The position numbers and the translations under genes were made by a program. 64,000 nt of DNA from Sphingomonas sp. PP-CE-3A-406. GTDB lineage: Bacteria > Pseudomonadota > Alphaproteobacteria > Sphingomonadales > Sphingomonadaceae. The DNA is taken from NCBI RefSeq assembly GCF_003688625.1, contig NZ_RCWY01000002.1:992001-1056000 (forward strand), written 5' to 3'. Below are positions 9,864-18,187 of the stretch, piece by piece (positions within the stretch are counted from its first letter, which is position 1; each line of letters opens with the position of its first letter). The notes beneath the pieces were generated by a model that was not told the origin of the DNA, did not search any database, and saw only the letters and a list, made by a program, of their open reading frames with translations.

Positions 9864-12803
9864 TCAGAAGTTCACCGTCGCGCCGACGAACAGCGTCCGC
9901 CCGAGCACGTCATACACGCCGGGATAGGTGTTGCCGTTGCCGAACGACGACAGGATGCCGGAAGCGATCACCGGCGGGTTCTTGTCGAACAGGTTGTTGA
10001 CGCCGGCACGAAGCTGGAGCCCCTCGCCAACCGCGACCGTCCCCGCGAGATCGATGTAATTATACGCGGAGATCTTGCGGTTGATGACGCTCGGCGTCCC
10101 GGCGAGGAAGCTGTTGTCCGACAGCGACGACAGTTTGACCTGGTCGATATGCCGCCACGACACCGATACGCTCGCGCCCTGCGGCATCGACCATGTCGTG
10201 CGCACCACGTGCCGCCACTTCGGATTGGGCTGGCCGCAGGTGTAGCCGTACAGACCTTTGCAGTCGTAACTGCCGAGACCCTTCAGCGGCTCGGACTCCT
10301 GCGAGATCAGCCGCGTGCCGACCATGTTGAGGTTGAGCTTGCCGAGCGCGCCGATCCCCAGCGTGTAGTCGGCGGTGAGATCGATCCCGGAGGTCTTGAG
10401 CGAACCGGTGTTGTACGTCGTCGAGACGATATAGCCGTTGCTGCCGAACAGCGCGCCCGAGCGCGGATCGCGCGTAAACAGCCCGCAATAGAAGGGATCG
10501 CTCGCCGCGACGCACTGGCTGATCGCGAGCGACGGATCGACCGAGCTGATATAGTCCTTCACCTTGATGCGGTAATAATCGACCGTCAGCGTCAGATTGC
10601 GCACCATCCGCGGCGTCAACACGAGGCCTGCGGTGTAGGTATCGGCCTTTTCGGGCTTCAACGCGGAATTGCCGCCATATTGCGCCGAACACGTGTCGGA
10701 GGGGCATTCGACGATATTGCCGTATTGCGCCTGCGTCACACCGGTCAGCCGGCAGATGTCGACGGACGTGGTCGGCGCGGTTCCGGAGCACGGATCCTGC
10801 GCGGACACGTTGCCGATCGACCGCGACCCGAAAAGCTCGGAGATGTTCGGCGCGCGGATCGCCCGGTTATAGCTGAAGCGGAAGCGCGCATCCTTCGACG
10901 GCGCCCACGTCGCCTCGCCCTTGTAGGTCCAGACGTTGTATTTCGACTTCAGTCCGGTCGACTGCTGATCGTTGCGATAGGCGGAATAGCGCAGGCCGCC
11001 ATTGATGGTCAGTTCGTGCGCGAACGGAAGGTCCTGAAGGATCGGAACCTCGATCTCGCCATAGCCTTCGTTGACGGTGATCCGGCCATCCGAATTAGTC
11101 GTGCCGCCCTGTTGCGCGATGGCGTCGGCGGTGAAGTTCAGCGTCTCTCGGCGGCGTTCGGCGCCGACGGCGATGTTGACACCGCGCGTCGCCCACGGGC
11201 TGGAGATGCCGAACGTGCCGAGGTCGCCGGTCAGGTTCGCGGAAAACACGTCCAGGACGTTGCGCGACGCGGTGTTGCTTTCCGAAAACAGATACGCGCC
11301 CTGCGTGTCGGTGATCGCGTTCGCCTGGAAGACGTTGACCGGCACGCACGCCGGATCGCTGCCGTCGATCACCGACCGACAGGTCGGCACGCCGTTGACG
11401 GTGACGACGTCGAGCGCGCGCTGCGCCTTCACGTTGTCGACGTTGTTCAGATACGTCTCGTTGTAGCGCACCAGCGAGTGAAGGTAATTCAGGTCGTAAT
11501 GAAAGCCGTGACCGAGATCGCCGCGGACACCGGCCGAATAGCGGTAATCCTGATGCCGCAGATCGTCGCGACGCGACTGACCCGAACCCAGGCGATAGCC
11601 GATCAGCGTATCCTGCGTCGCGGCCGTGCCCGCGGTCGCCCCGCACAACGACTGCTGCTGCGCGGCGCTCATGAGGGGGTTGTTGCACGGCACGGTGAAG
11701 GTCGTGCCGAGGAACAGCGCGGATGGCGCGACCTGCGAGAAAGTATGGTCCTTCATGTACATGAAGCTGCCATAGATCTCGGCGATCGGCGCGATCTCGA
11801 ACTTGGCGAAGGCGCCGCCGGTATAGCGCTCGTCCGACCGCTGGAAGTAGTTGGTCGGCGCGTAGTTGTACGCATAGGCCGAGGTGTACGGCACCCAGGT
11901 CTGCGTGCCGTTGGCATTGTTGGTCAGCGTGGTGCCCGAATTGAGCCCACCGAGCGGCACGAACGTTCCGATCGGCGTATTGCTCGATCCGCCGCAGATC
12001 AGACCATTGCCCGCCGAGTCCGACGGGTTGAGCGCGCAGGCGGAGACATCGCGGTTGGCCTGCAACACCGGATCGGTGTGGCGATAGCCGCCATAGACGG
12101 TGATGTTGCCGCGTCCGTTTGCAAAGTTCTTGCCGTACGCCGCGTTCAGATCCTGCTTGCCGCCATCGGCGACCCGGCCCGGCGCGTTCGCATAGCCGCG
12201 CGTGGTCAGGATATTCCGTACCGCGCTATTGTCGTTGGTATGCAGACCGAGCCCCGACTGCACGTCGATCCGCAACCCGTCGAGATGATCCTTCAGTACG
12301 AAGTTGACGACACCCGCGACCGCGTCGGACCCGTAGACCGCGGACGCGCCGCCGGTCACCACGTCGACCCGGTCGATCAGCGCCGATGGGACGAAATTCA
12401 GATCGATCGCCTGCTGCGGCAGCAAGCGCTGGCCGTTCAGAAGGATCAGCGTCCGGTTCGATCCGAGGTTGCGGAGGTTGATGTTGGCGGTGCCGTCCGA
12501 TCCGTTCGAAACGTTCTCGTTCGCGTCCGCCGTGAATTGCGGCAGGCGGTTCAGCACGCTCTCGACGTTGACCGCGCCTTGGTACTTGATTTCCTGGTCG
12601 GTGACGGAGGTGATCGGGCTGTTGCTTGCCAGATCGGGGCGGCGGATGCGCGTTCCCGTGACCGTGATGGCTTCGTCGGCGCTCGCATCGGGGCTGGACT
12701 GTGGTGCAGGCGAAACCTGCGCATACGCTCCTGATGACAGGAGCATCGCAACCATCGCCCCGATGCTCGACCGATTTCGCAATTTACCGACCAAAAATGT
12801 CAT
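9864..12803 (-). CDS. TonB-dependent outer-membrane receptor (glycan uptake type)
   Basis: A 979-residue protein with a signal peptide ending near AYAQ (residue 29) and a TonB-box-like DEAITVTGTRIRR. A plug domain follows (NVESVLNRLPQF, NINLRNLGSNRTLILLNGQR), then a 22-strand barrel ending in LGRTLFVGATVNF, a canonical C-terminal aromatic residue. There is no STN domain, so it is not an obvious surface-signalling receptor. It is the first gene of the receptor-GH2-S9 operon and probably imports the oligosaccharides or glycopeptides those enzymes release. Its promoter carries the second copy of the GTATAC-type operator. The ATG at 12803 has only a weak Shine-Dalgarno. Confidence 0.93.
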   Translation of the reverse strand: MTFLVGKLRNRSSIGAMVAMLLSSGAYAQVSPAPQSSPDASADEAITVTGTRIRRPDLASNSPITSVTDQEIKYQGAVNVESVLNRLPQFTADANENVSNGSDGTANINLRNLGSNRTLILLNGQRLLPQQAIDLNFVPSALIDRVDVVTGGASAVYGSDAVAGVVNFVLKDHLDGLRIDVQSGLGLHTNDNSAVRNILTTRGYANAPGRVADGGKQDLNAAYGKNFANGRGNITVYGGYRHTDPVLQANRDVSACALNPSDSAGNGLICGGSSNTPIGTFVPLGGLNSGTTLTNNANGTQTWVPYTSAYAYNYAPTNYFQRSDERYTGGAFAKFEIAPIAEIYGSFMYMKDHTFSQVAPSALFLGTTFTVPCNNPLMSAAQQQSLCGATAGTAATQDTLIGYRLGSGQSRRDDLRHQDYRYSAGVRGDLGHGFHYDLNYLHSLVRYNETYLNNVDNVKAQRALDVVTVNGVPTCRSVIDGSDPACVPVNVFQANAITDTQGAYLFSESNTASRNVLDVFSANLTGDLGTFGISSPWATRGVNIAVGAERRRETLNFTADAIAQQGGTTNSDGRITVNEGYGEIEVPILQDLPFAHELTINGGLRYSAYRNDQQSTGLKSKYNVWTYKGEATWAPSKDARFRFSYNRAIRAPNISELFGSRSIGNVSAQDPCSGTAPTTSVDICRLTGVTQAQYGNIVECPSDTCSAQYGGNSALKPEKADTYTAGLVLTPRMVRNLTLTVDYYRIKVKDYISSVDPSLAISQCVAASDPFYCGLFTRDPRSGALFGSNGYIVSTTYNTGSLKTSGIDLTADYTLGIGALGKLNLNMVGTRLISQESEPLKGLGSYDCKGLYGYTCGQPNPKWRHVVRTTWSMPQGASVSVSWRHIDQVKLSSLSDNSFLAGTPSVINRKISAYNYIDLAGTVAVGEGLQLRAGVNNLFDKNPPVIASGILSSFGNGNTYPGVYDVLGRTLFVGATVNF

Positions 12804-12865
12804 GAGTGCCCGCGCCCCTGTTTGGATGTTGCGCGCAATCCATCATGTCTACCAGATTAAGTCAA

Positions 12866-12883
12866 ATATAATATACGATATCC
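12866..12883 (-). promoter_or_regulatory. Candidate GntR/FadR-type operator, copy 2
   Basis: On the minus strand this reads GGATATCGTATATTATAT. It matches the site in the GH127/DUF5695 spacer at 16 of 17 positions. It lies about 65 bases upstream of the TonB receptor start, in an AT-rich stretch unlike the surrounding DNA, as expected for a promoter-overlapping operator. The remaining sequence to 13041 shows no gene. Confidence 0.5.
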
Positions 12884-13041
12884 ACTTTGTAATAAATGAA
12901 TCCGATACCACGAACGCGACGGAAACCCGGCACGCTTGGCAGCATGCCGAAACAAGACCGTAACGATCGAGCGCGTGAGTGGATGGCTTCTGCGCGCGTC
13001 GTGCGCAGCGCTGCTTAGGCAGCGCGACGCGCTACATTGCT

Positions 13042-13632
13042 CTAAAGCGCGCGAACCGCTGCCAGGATCATCCGGCCCGTCAATCGCGCGGTCTGATCTT
13101 CCGACAGCCGCGGACGCGACAAGGTGCGGTGGCCAAGCCCGAACATGAAGGCGAGGATCAGTTCCTCCGCACCCTCCAGCTCGTTTTCCTCGAGATCCGG
13201 ATTGGCGACGCAGGCCAGTTCGCGGATCATCTGGCGAAATCCGCGGCACAGATCGGCGATCGTGTCGGCGACGTCGGTATTGCGATGTGCCTCGGCCATG
13301 ATCTCGAACGACAGCGCTTCGTCACCCTTCGACAACGCGCGGCGAGCCAGTTCGACGAACCCCTCCTCGATCGACAAACCCTCGAATTTCACCGAGTCGT
13401 TCATCGTCTGCAACTCGGCCATCTTGGCCGTGGCGTCTTCCATCACGATCGCCTGGATCACCGCGTTCTTGCCGGTGAACAGACGATAGATCTGGCCGAC
13501 CGACACGCCCGCCGCGACCGCGAGTTCGGACATCGGTGTCTGGTGAAACCCCTGCGTCGCAAACAGATGACGGGCCGCGGCGACGATACGCTCCCGGCTT
13601 CCCAGCTCATGCTGCACTGCACTCAAAATCAT
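13042..13632 (-). CDS. TetR/AcrR family repressor of the adjacent RND pump
   Basis: A 196-residue protein. The TetR DNA-binding domain occupies residues 10-56 (RERIVAAARHLFATQGF, then the helix-turn-helix TPMSELAVAAGVSVGQIYRL). The C-terminal part is all-helical and ligand-binding, about 140 residues, as usual for the family. It is divergent from the membrane-fusion/RND/OMF genes, and a perfect 20-bp palindrome lies between the two starts. This arrangement is standard for a local repressor of a multidrug pump. The inducer is unknown. The start at 13632 places the helix-turn-helix at the expected distance from the N-terminus. Confidence 0.92.
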   Translation of the reverse strand: MILSAVQHELGSRERIVAAARHLFATQGFHQTPMSELAVAAGVSVGQIYRLFTGKNAVIQAIVMEDATAKMAELQTMNDSVKFEGLSIEEGFVELARRALSKGDEALSFEIMAEAHRNTDVADTIADLCRGFRQMIRELACVANPDLEENELEGAEELILAFMFGLGHRTLSRPRLSEDQTARLTGRMILAAVRAL

Positions 13633-13690
13633 GTTCCCGATGCGTTTTTTGGTTGACCGGCCGCTCGCACAATCCTAGCGGGCAAGCAAG

Positions 13691-13710
13691 CGGAATGAAC
13701 GTTCATTCCG
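13691..13710. promoter_or_regulatory. TetR operator: perfect 20-bp palindrome
   Basis: CGGAATGAACGTTCATTCCG is identical to its own reverse complement. It lies 59 bases from the TetR start and 27 bases from the efflux adaptor start, so a bound repressor would cover both promoters. GAATGNACGTTCATTC-like sites are typical of AcrR/TetR-type regulators. Confidence 0.8.
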
Positions 13711-13736
13711 GTCAACCTATCTGCACGGACGTCGGG

Positions 13737-14966
13737 ATGCTCAACATGCAGCGATTGAACCTCAAGGGATCTGTGGCGCTGGCCGCACTTGTCCTGCTGT
13801 CGGCTTGCGGCAAGGAGCAGGCTCCGCCGCCCCCGCCCACACCGACCGTCGGCGTCGTCACGGTCGGCGAAGAATCGGTCGTCCTCACGTCCGAGCTACC
13901 CGGCCGTATCGCTGCGGTGGAGACCTCCGAAGTCCGTCCGCAGGTCAGCGGCGTCGTTCGTGATCGCCTGTTCACCGAGGGCGCGATGGTCAGCAAGGGC
14001 CAGGTGCTCTACGCGATCGAGGACGCCCCCTACCGCGCGGCGCTCGCCAGCGCGCAGGGCCAGCTCGGCGCGGCCCAGTCGCAGATCAACGCGACCCGCC
14101 TCCAGGCGCAGCGCTATGGCCAGCTCGTGCAGCTGAACGCGGTCAGCAAGCAGGAGGCGGACAACGCCACCGCGTCCGCACAGCAGGCTCGCGCGAATGT
14201 TGCAGCGCAGCAGGCCGCGGTCCAGTCGGCCCGCGTCAACCTCGGCTTCACGCGCATCAAGGCGCCGATCTCGGGCCGCATCGGCCGATCGCTCGTGACC
14301 GTCGGCGCGCTCGTCCAGACCGGCCAAACCGATCCGCTCGCGACGATCCAGCGCACCAACACCGTCTATGTCGACGTCGTCCAGTCGGCGGCGCAGCTGC
14401 TCGATCTCAAGCAGGCGATGGCAAGCGGCGGCGTGACGCGCGGCGACGGCAGCGCGCGCGTCCAGCTGATCCTCCCGAACGGCAGCACCTATCCGATCGA
14501 GGGTCGCCTGCAATTCTCCGAAGTCACGGTCGACCAGACCACCGGCGCGGTGACTCTGCGCGCGAGCTTCCCGAACCCCAACGGCCTGTTGTTGCCGGGC
14601 ATGTACGTCCGCGCCAAGCTGGTCGAAGGCACGCGCGCGCAGGCGATCATGGCGCCGACCGCCGGCATCACGCGCGATCCGCGCGGCGGCGCGACCGCTC
14701 TGGTCGTCAACGCGCAGAACAAGGTCGAGCAGCGCACCGTCACCACCGATCGCGTGATCGGCGACAAGTGGATCGTCACCAGCGGCCTGAAGCCCGGCGA
14801 CAAGCTGATCGTCGAGGGCCTGCTCAACCTGCGTCCCGGCGCGACCGTCAAGCCCGCTGCCCCGCAGCAGGTCGCCAAGCCGGCTGGCGGTGCGCCCGGC
14901 GCGGCACCCGGAGGCGGCGACGCGTCCGGTGCTACCAGCAACAGTTCCGCGCAGGCCGGGAAGTAA
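13737..14966 (+). CDS. RND efflux periplasmic adaptor lipoprotein (membrane fusion protein)
   Basis: About 409 residues. The N-terminus is a lipoprotein signal with lipobox LLSAC, so the mature adaptor should be lipid-anchored in the inner membrane. A Pro run (QAPPPPPPTPTVGVV) precedes a barrel-sandwich/lipoyl domain. A helical hairpin rich in Ala and Gln follows (about 100-170), then beta-barrel and membrane-proximal domains (TTDRVIGDKWIVTSGLKPGDKL). The tail is Gly/Ala-rich. This is the AcrA/MexA pattern. The frame is open further upstream, but an earlier start would place the TetR operator inside the gene. ATGs at 13737 and 13746 are both plausible. The gene ends 6 bases before the pump gene. 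Confidence 0.93.
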   Translation: MLNMQRLNLKGSVALAALVLLSACGKEQAPPPPPTPTVGVVTVGEESVVLTSELPGRIAAVETSEVRPQVSGVVRDRLFTEGAMVSKGQVLYAIEDAPYRAALASAQGQLGAAQSQINATRLQAQRYGQLVQLNAVSKQEADNATASAQQARANVAAQQAAVQSARVNLGFTRIKAPISGRIGRSLVTVGALVQTGQTDPLATIQRTNTVYVDVVQSAAQLLDLKQAMASGGVTRGDGSARVQLILPNGSTYPIEGRLQFSEVTVDQTTGAVTLRASFPNPNGLLLPGMYVRAKLVEGTRAQAIMAPTAGITRDPRGGATALVVNAQNKVEQRTVTTDRVIGDKWIVTSGLKPGDKLIVEGLLNLRPGATVKPAAPQQVAKPAGGAPGAAPGGGDASGATSNSSAQAGK

Positions 14967-14972
14967 CTGCCC

Positions 14973-17900
14973 ATGTCACGCTATTTCATCGATCGACCCA
15001 TCTTCGCATGGGTCATCGCCATCATCCTGATGCTGGCCGGCATACTCGCGATCCGGTCGCTGCCGATCGCGCAGTTCCCTGAGATCGCCGCGCCCAAGGT
15101 GACGGTCGCGACGTCCTATCCGGGTGCCGACGCACAGACGCTCGAGAATACGACGACGCAGATCATCGAGCAGCAGATGAAGGGCATCGACAACCTTCGC
15201 TACTTCGCCTCGACCTCGGACGGCTCGGGCAACCTCGCGATCACGCTCACCTTCGAGCAGGGCACCGACCCCGACATCGCGCAGGTCCAGGTGCAGAACA
15301 AGCTGCAGCAGGCGACGCCATTGTTGCCGCAGGAAGTGCAGCAGGCCGGTCTCCGCGTGACCAAGGCGACCGCCAACTTCCTGCTCATCATCGCCGCCTA
15401 TTCGGAAAACGGCGACCACGACCAGGTCGATCTCGGCGACATGATCGCCTCGAAGCTTCAGGATCCGCTCAGCCGCATCAAGGGCGTCGGCGACACGCAG
15501 GTGTTCGGCGCGCAATATTCGATGCGGATCTGGGTCGACCCCTTCAAGATGTCGAACCTCGGCGTCACCGTCACCGACATCACGTCGGCGCTGACCGCGC
15601 AGAACGCGCAGGTCTCGGCCGGTCAGGTCGGCAGTCTCCCGGCGGTGAAGGGCCAGTCGCTCAACGCCACCGTGACCGCACAGTCGCGCCTCCAGACGCC
15701 GGAACAGTTCCGCGCCATCATCGTCCGCTCGGCAACCAGCGGCGCGACCGTGCGCCTGTCGGACGTTGCCCGCGTCGAGATGGGTTCGGAGAACTACAGC
15801 TTCCAGGCACGCTATAACGGCAAGCAGGCGGCAGGCTTCGGCGTAAAGCTGGCACCGGGTGCGAACGCGCTCGACACCGTCAAGCTGGTCAAGGCCGAGG
15901 TCAACCGGATCGCCAAGCAGTTCCCGCCCGACGTCAAGGTCGCGTTCCCGATCGACAATTCGACGTTCGTGCGGCTGTCGGTCGAGCAGGTCATCCACAC
16001 GCTGATCGAGGCAATCGTCCTCGTCTTCCTCGTGATGTTCCTGTTCCTCCAGAATTTCCGCGCCACGCTGATCCCGACGATCGCGGTCCCGGTCGTGTTG
16101 CTCGGCTCGCTCGCCGTGCTCCAGGTCGCGGGGTTCACGATCAACACGCTGACCTTGTTCGGCATGGTGCTGGCGATCGGCCTGCTGGTGGATGACGCGA
16201 TCGTCGTCGTCGAGAACGTCGAGCGCCTCATCCAGGAAGAAGGGCTAAGTCCTAAGGAAGCCGCCAAGAAGTCGATGGACGAGATCAGCGGCGCGCTGGT
16301 CGGCATCGGCCTCGTGCTGTCGGCGGTGTTCCTGCCGATGGCGTTCTTCAGCGGCTCGACCGGCGTGATCTTCCGCCAGTTCTCGATCACCATCGTGTCG
16401 TCGATGGCACTCTCGGTGCTGGTCGCGTTGATCCTGACGCCTGCGCTCTGCGCGACGATCCTGAAGCCCGCGAAGGAAGGCCATAGCGAGAAGAAGGGTT
16501 TCTTCGGCTGGTTCAACCGCACTTTCGACAAGGGCGTCGGCAAGTACGGCAACGGCCTGCGCCGCGTCGAGAAGGGCTGGGTCCGCACGATGCTGGTCTA
16601 TGCCGTGATCGTCGCCGGGATGGCCTTCATCTTCCTGCGCCTGCCGTCGGGCTTCCTCCCCGAAGAAGACCAGGGCGTGATGTTCGCACAGGTCTCGATG
16701 CCGTCGGGTACGCCGATGGAGGAGACCGCCCGGACGATGGACAAGGTCCGCGATCACTTCATGATCGACGAGAAGGCCAATACCGCGGGTATCTTCACGA
16801 TCAGCGGCTTCGGCTTCGTCGGCCAGGGCCAGAATGTCGGCATCGCCTTCATCCAGCTCAAGCCGTGGGAAGATCGTAGCGGCGCGGAGAACGGCGTCGC
16901 CGCGGTCGCGGCGCGTGCCAACCAGGCGCTTGCAGGCGTCCGTGCCGGCATGGTGATCGGCTTCGTGCCGCCCGCCGTGCAGGAACTCGGCAACGCCAAC
17001 GGCTTCGACTTCATGCTGAAGGACAATGCCGGCGTCGGTCACGAGAAACTGCTCGAGGCGCGCAACATGCTGCTCGGCATGGCCAGCCAGGACAAGCGCC
17101 TGATGCAGGTCCGCCCGAACGGCCTGGAGGATGCGCCCCAGCTGAAACTGAACGTCGACCAGGCGCAGGCCGGCGCACTCGGCCTCAGCCAGGCGGACAT
17201 CAACACCACCGTCAGCACCGCGTTCGGTGGCGCGTACATCAACGACTTCATCGACCGCGGTCGCGTGAAGAAGGTGTTCGTGCAGGCCGACGCACCGTTC
17301 CGCACGACGCCCGCCGATCTCGGCAACTTCTACGTCCGCGGCACGACCAGCAACGCGATGGCACCGTTCTCGTCCTTCTCGACGACGAGCTGGAACTACG
17401 GTCCGTCGCGCCTCGAACGCTACAACGGCGTAGCCTCGTTCGAGATCATGGGTTCGCCGGCGCCGGGCGTCAGCAGCGGTACCGCGATCAAGGCGATGGA
17501 AGAGATGGCGGCCAAGCTGCCCCCCGGCATCGGCTATGAGTGGACCGGCCTCAGCTACGAGGAAAACCTGTCGGGCGGCCAGTCGACCACGGTCTATGCG
17601 CTGTCGCTGCTGATCGTGTTCCTCTGCCTCGCGGCACTGTACGAGAGCTGGTCGATCCCGATCGCCGTCCTGCTGGTGGTGCCACTCGGCGTCCTCGGCG
17701 CGGTCGGCGCGGCGATGATCTTCGGGCTGAACAACGACATCTACCTCCAGGTCGGGCTGATCACGACGATCGGCGTGGCGGCGAAGAACGCGATCCTGAT
17801 CGTGGAGTTCGCCGAGGAGAAGATGGGCGACGGGATGAACGCGGCCGATGCCGCGGTCGAGGCGGCCAAACTCCGCCTTCGCCCGATCCTGATGACGTCG

Positions 17901-18182
17901 TTCGCGTTCATCTTCGGCGTGTTGCCGCTCGCACTGTCGAGCGGTGCCGGCGCCGGCGGCCAGAACGCGATCGGGTGGGCGGTGGTCGGCGGCATGCTGT
18001 CCGCGACCGTCCTCGCGATCTTCTTCGTGCCGCTATTCTTCCTGCTCGTGAAGCGTGTCTTCAAGCAGGACAAGGCCGGCTCGGGGCAGGACCGCGATCA
18101 GGTCCGCACCGACGACGACACCCGTGACGACAACCGTGACGGCGGCCATCCGCCCCACGACCAGCGGCCGCAGGAGGCCTGA
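14973..18182 (+). CDS. RND multidrug efflux permease (AcrB/HAE1 family)
   Basis: A 1069-residue inner-membrane transporter of typical AcrB length. It begins MSRYFIDRPIFAWVIAIILM, the usual first transmembrane helix. The fourth helix carries the proton-relay pair in GLLVDDAIVVVENVER. The second half has AAKNAILIVEFAEE and a similar helix bundle, giving 12 predicted membrane segments and two large periplasmic loops with porter and docking domains. The cytoplasmic tail is highly charged (repeated D, R and H). It probably expels hydrophobic compounds with the adaptor and outer-membrane partner encoded on either side, 6 and 5 bases away. Confidence 0.96.
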   Translation: MSRYFIDRPIFAWVIAIILMLAGILAIRSLPIAQFPEIAAPKVTVATSYPGADAQTLENTTTQIIEQQMKGIDNLRYFASTSDGSGNLAITLTFEQGTDPDIAQVQVQNKLQQATPLLPQEVQQAGLRVTKATANFLLIIAAYSENGDHDQVDLGDMIASKLQDPLSRIKGVGDTQVFGAQYSMRIWVDPFKMSNLGVTVTDITSALTAQNAQVSAGQVGSLPAVKGQSLNATVTAQSRLQTPEQFRAIIVRSATSGATVRLSDVARVEMGSENYSFQARYNGKQAAGFGVKLAPGANALDTVKLVKAEVNRIAKQFPPDVKVAFPIDNSTFVRLSVEQVIHTLIEAIVLVFLVMFLFLQNFRATLIPTIAVPVVLLGSLAVLQVAGFTINTLTLFGMVLAIGLLVDDAIVVVENVERLIQEEGLSPKEAAKKSMDEISGALVGIGLVLSAVFLPMAFFSGSTGVIFRQFSITIVSSMALSVLVALILTPALCATILKPAKEGHSEKKGFFGWFNRTFDKGVGKYGNGLRRVEKGWVRTMLVYAVIVAGMAFIFLRLPSGFLPEEDQGVMFAQVSMPSGTPMEETARTMDKVRDHFMIDEKANTAGIFTISGFGFVGQGQNVGIAFIQLKPWEDRSGAENGVAAVAARANQALAGVRAGMVIGFVPPAVQELGNANGFDFMLKDNAGVGHEKLLEARNMLLGMASQDKRLMQVRPNGLEDAPQLKLNVDQAQAGALGLSQADINTTVSTAFGGAYINDFIDRGRVKKVFVQADAPFRTTPADLGNFYVRGTTSNAMAPFSSFSTTSWNYGPSRLERYNGVASFEIMGSPAPGVSSGTAIKAMEEMAAKLPPGIGYEWTGLSYEENLSGGQSTTVYALSLLIVFLCLAALYESWSIPIAVLLVVPLGVLGAVGAAMIFGLNNDIYLQVGLITTIGVAAKNAILIVEFAEEKMGDGMNAADAAVEAAKLRLRPILMTSFAFIFGVLPLALSSGAGAGGQNAIGWAVVGGMLSATVLAIFFVPLFFLLVKRVFKQDKAGSGQDRDQVRTDDDTRDDNRDGGHPPHDQRPQEA

Positions 18183-18187
18183 TCCAG

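Noticed and set aside
13536..13736. Upstream extension of the efflux adaptor
   Set aside because: The frame is open, but the TetR operator and promoter lie inside it and the lipoprotein signal begins at 13737/13746.
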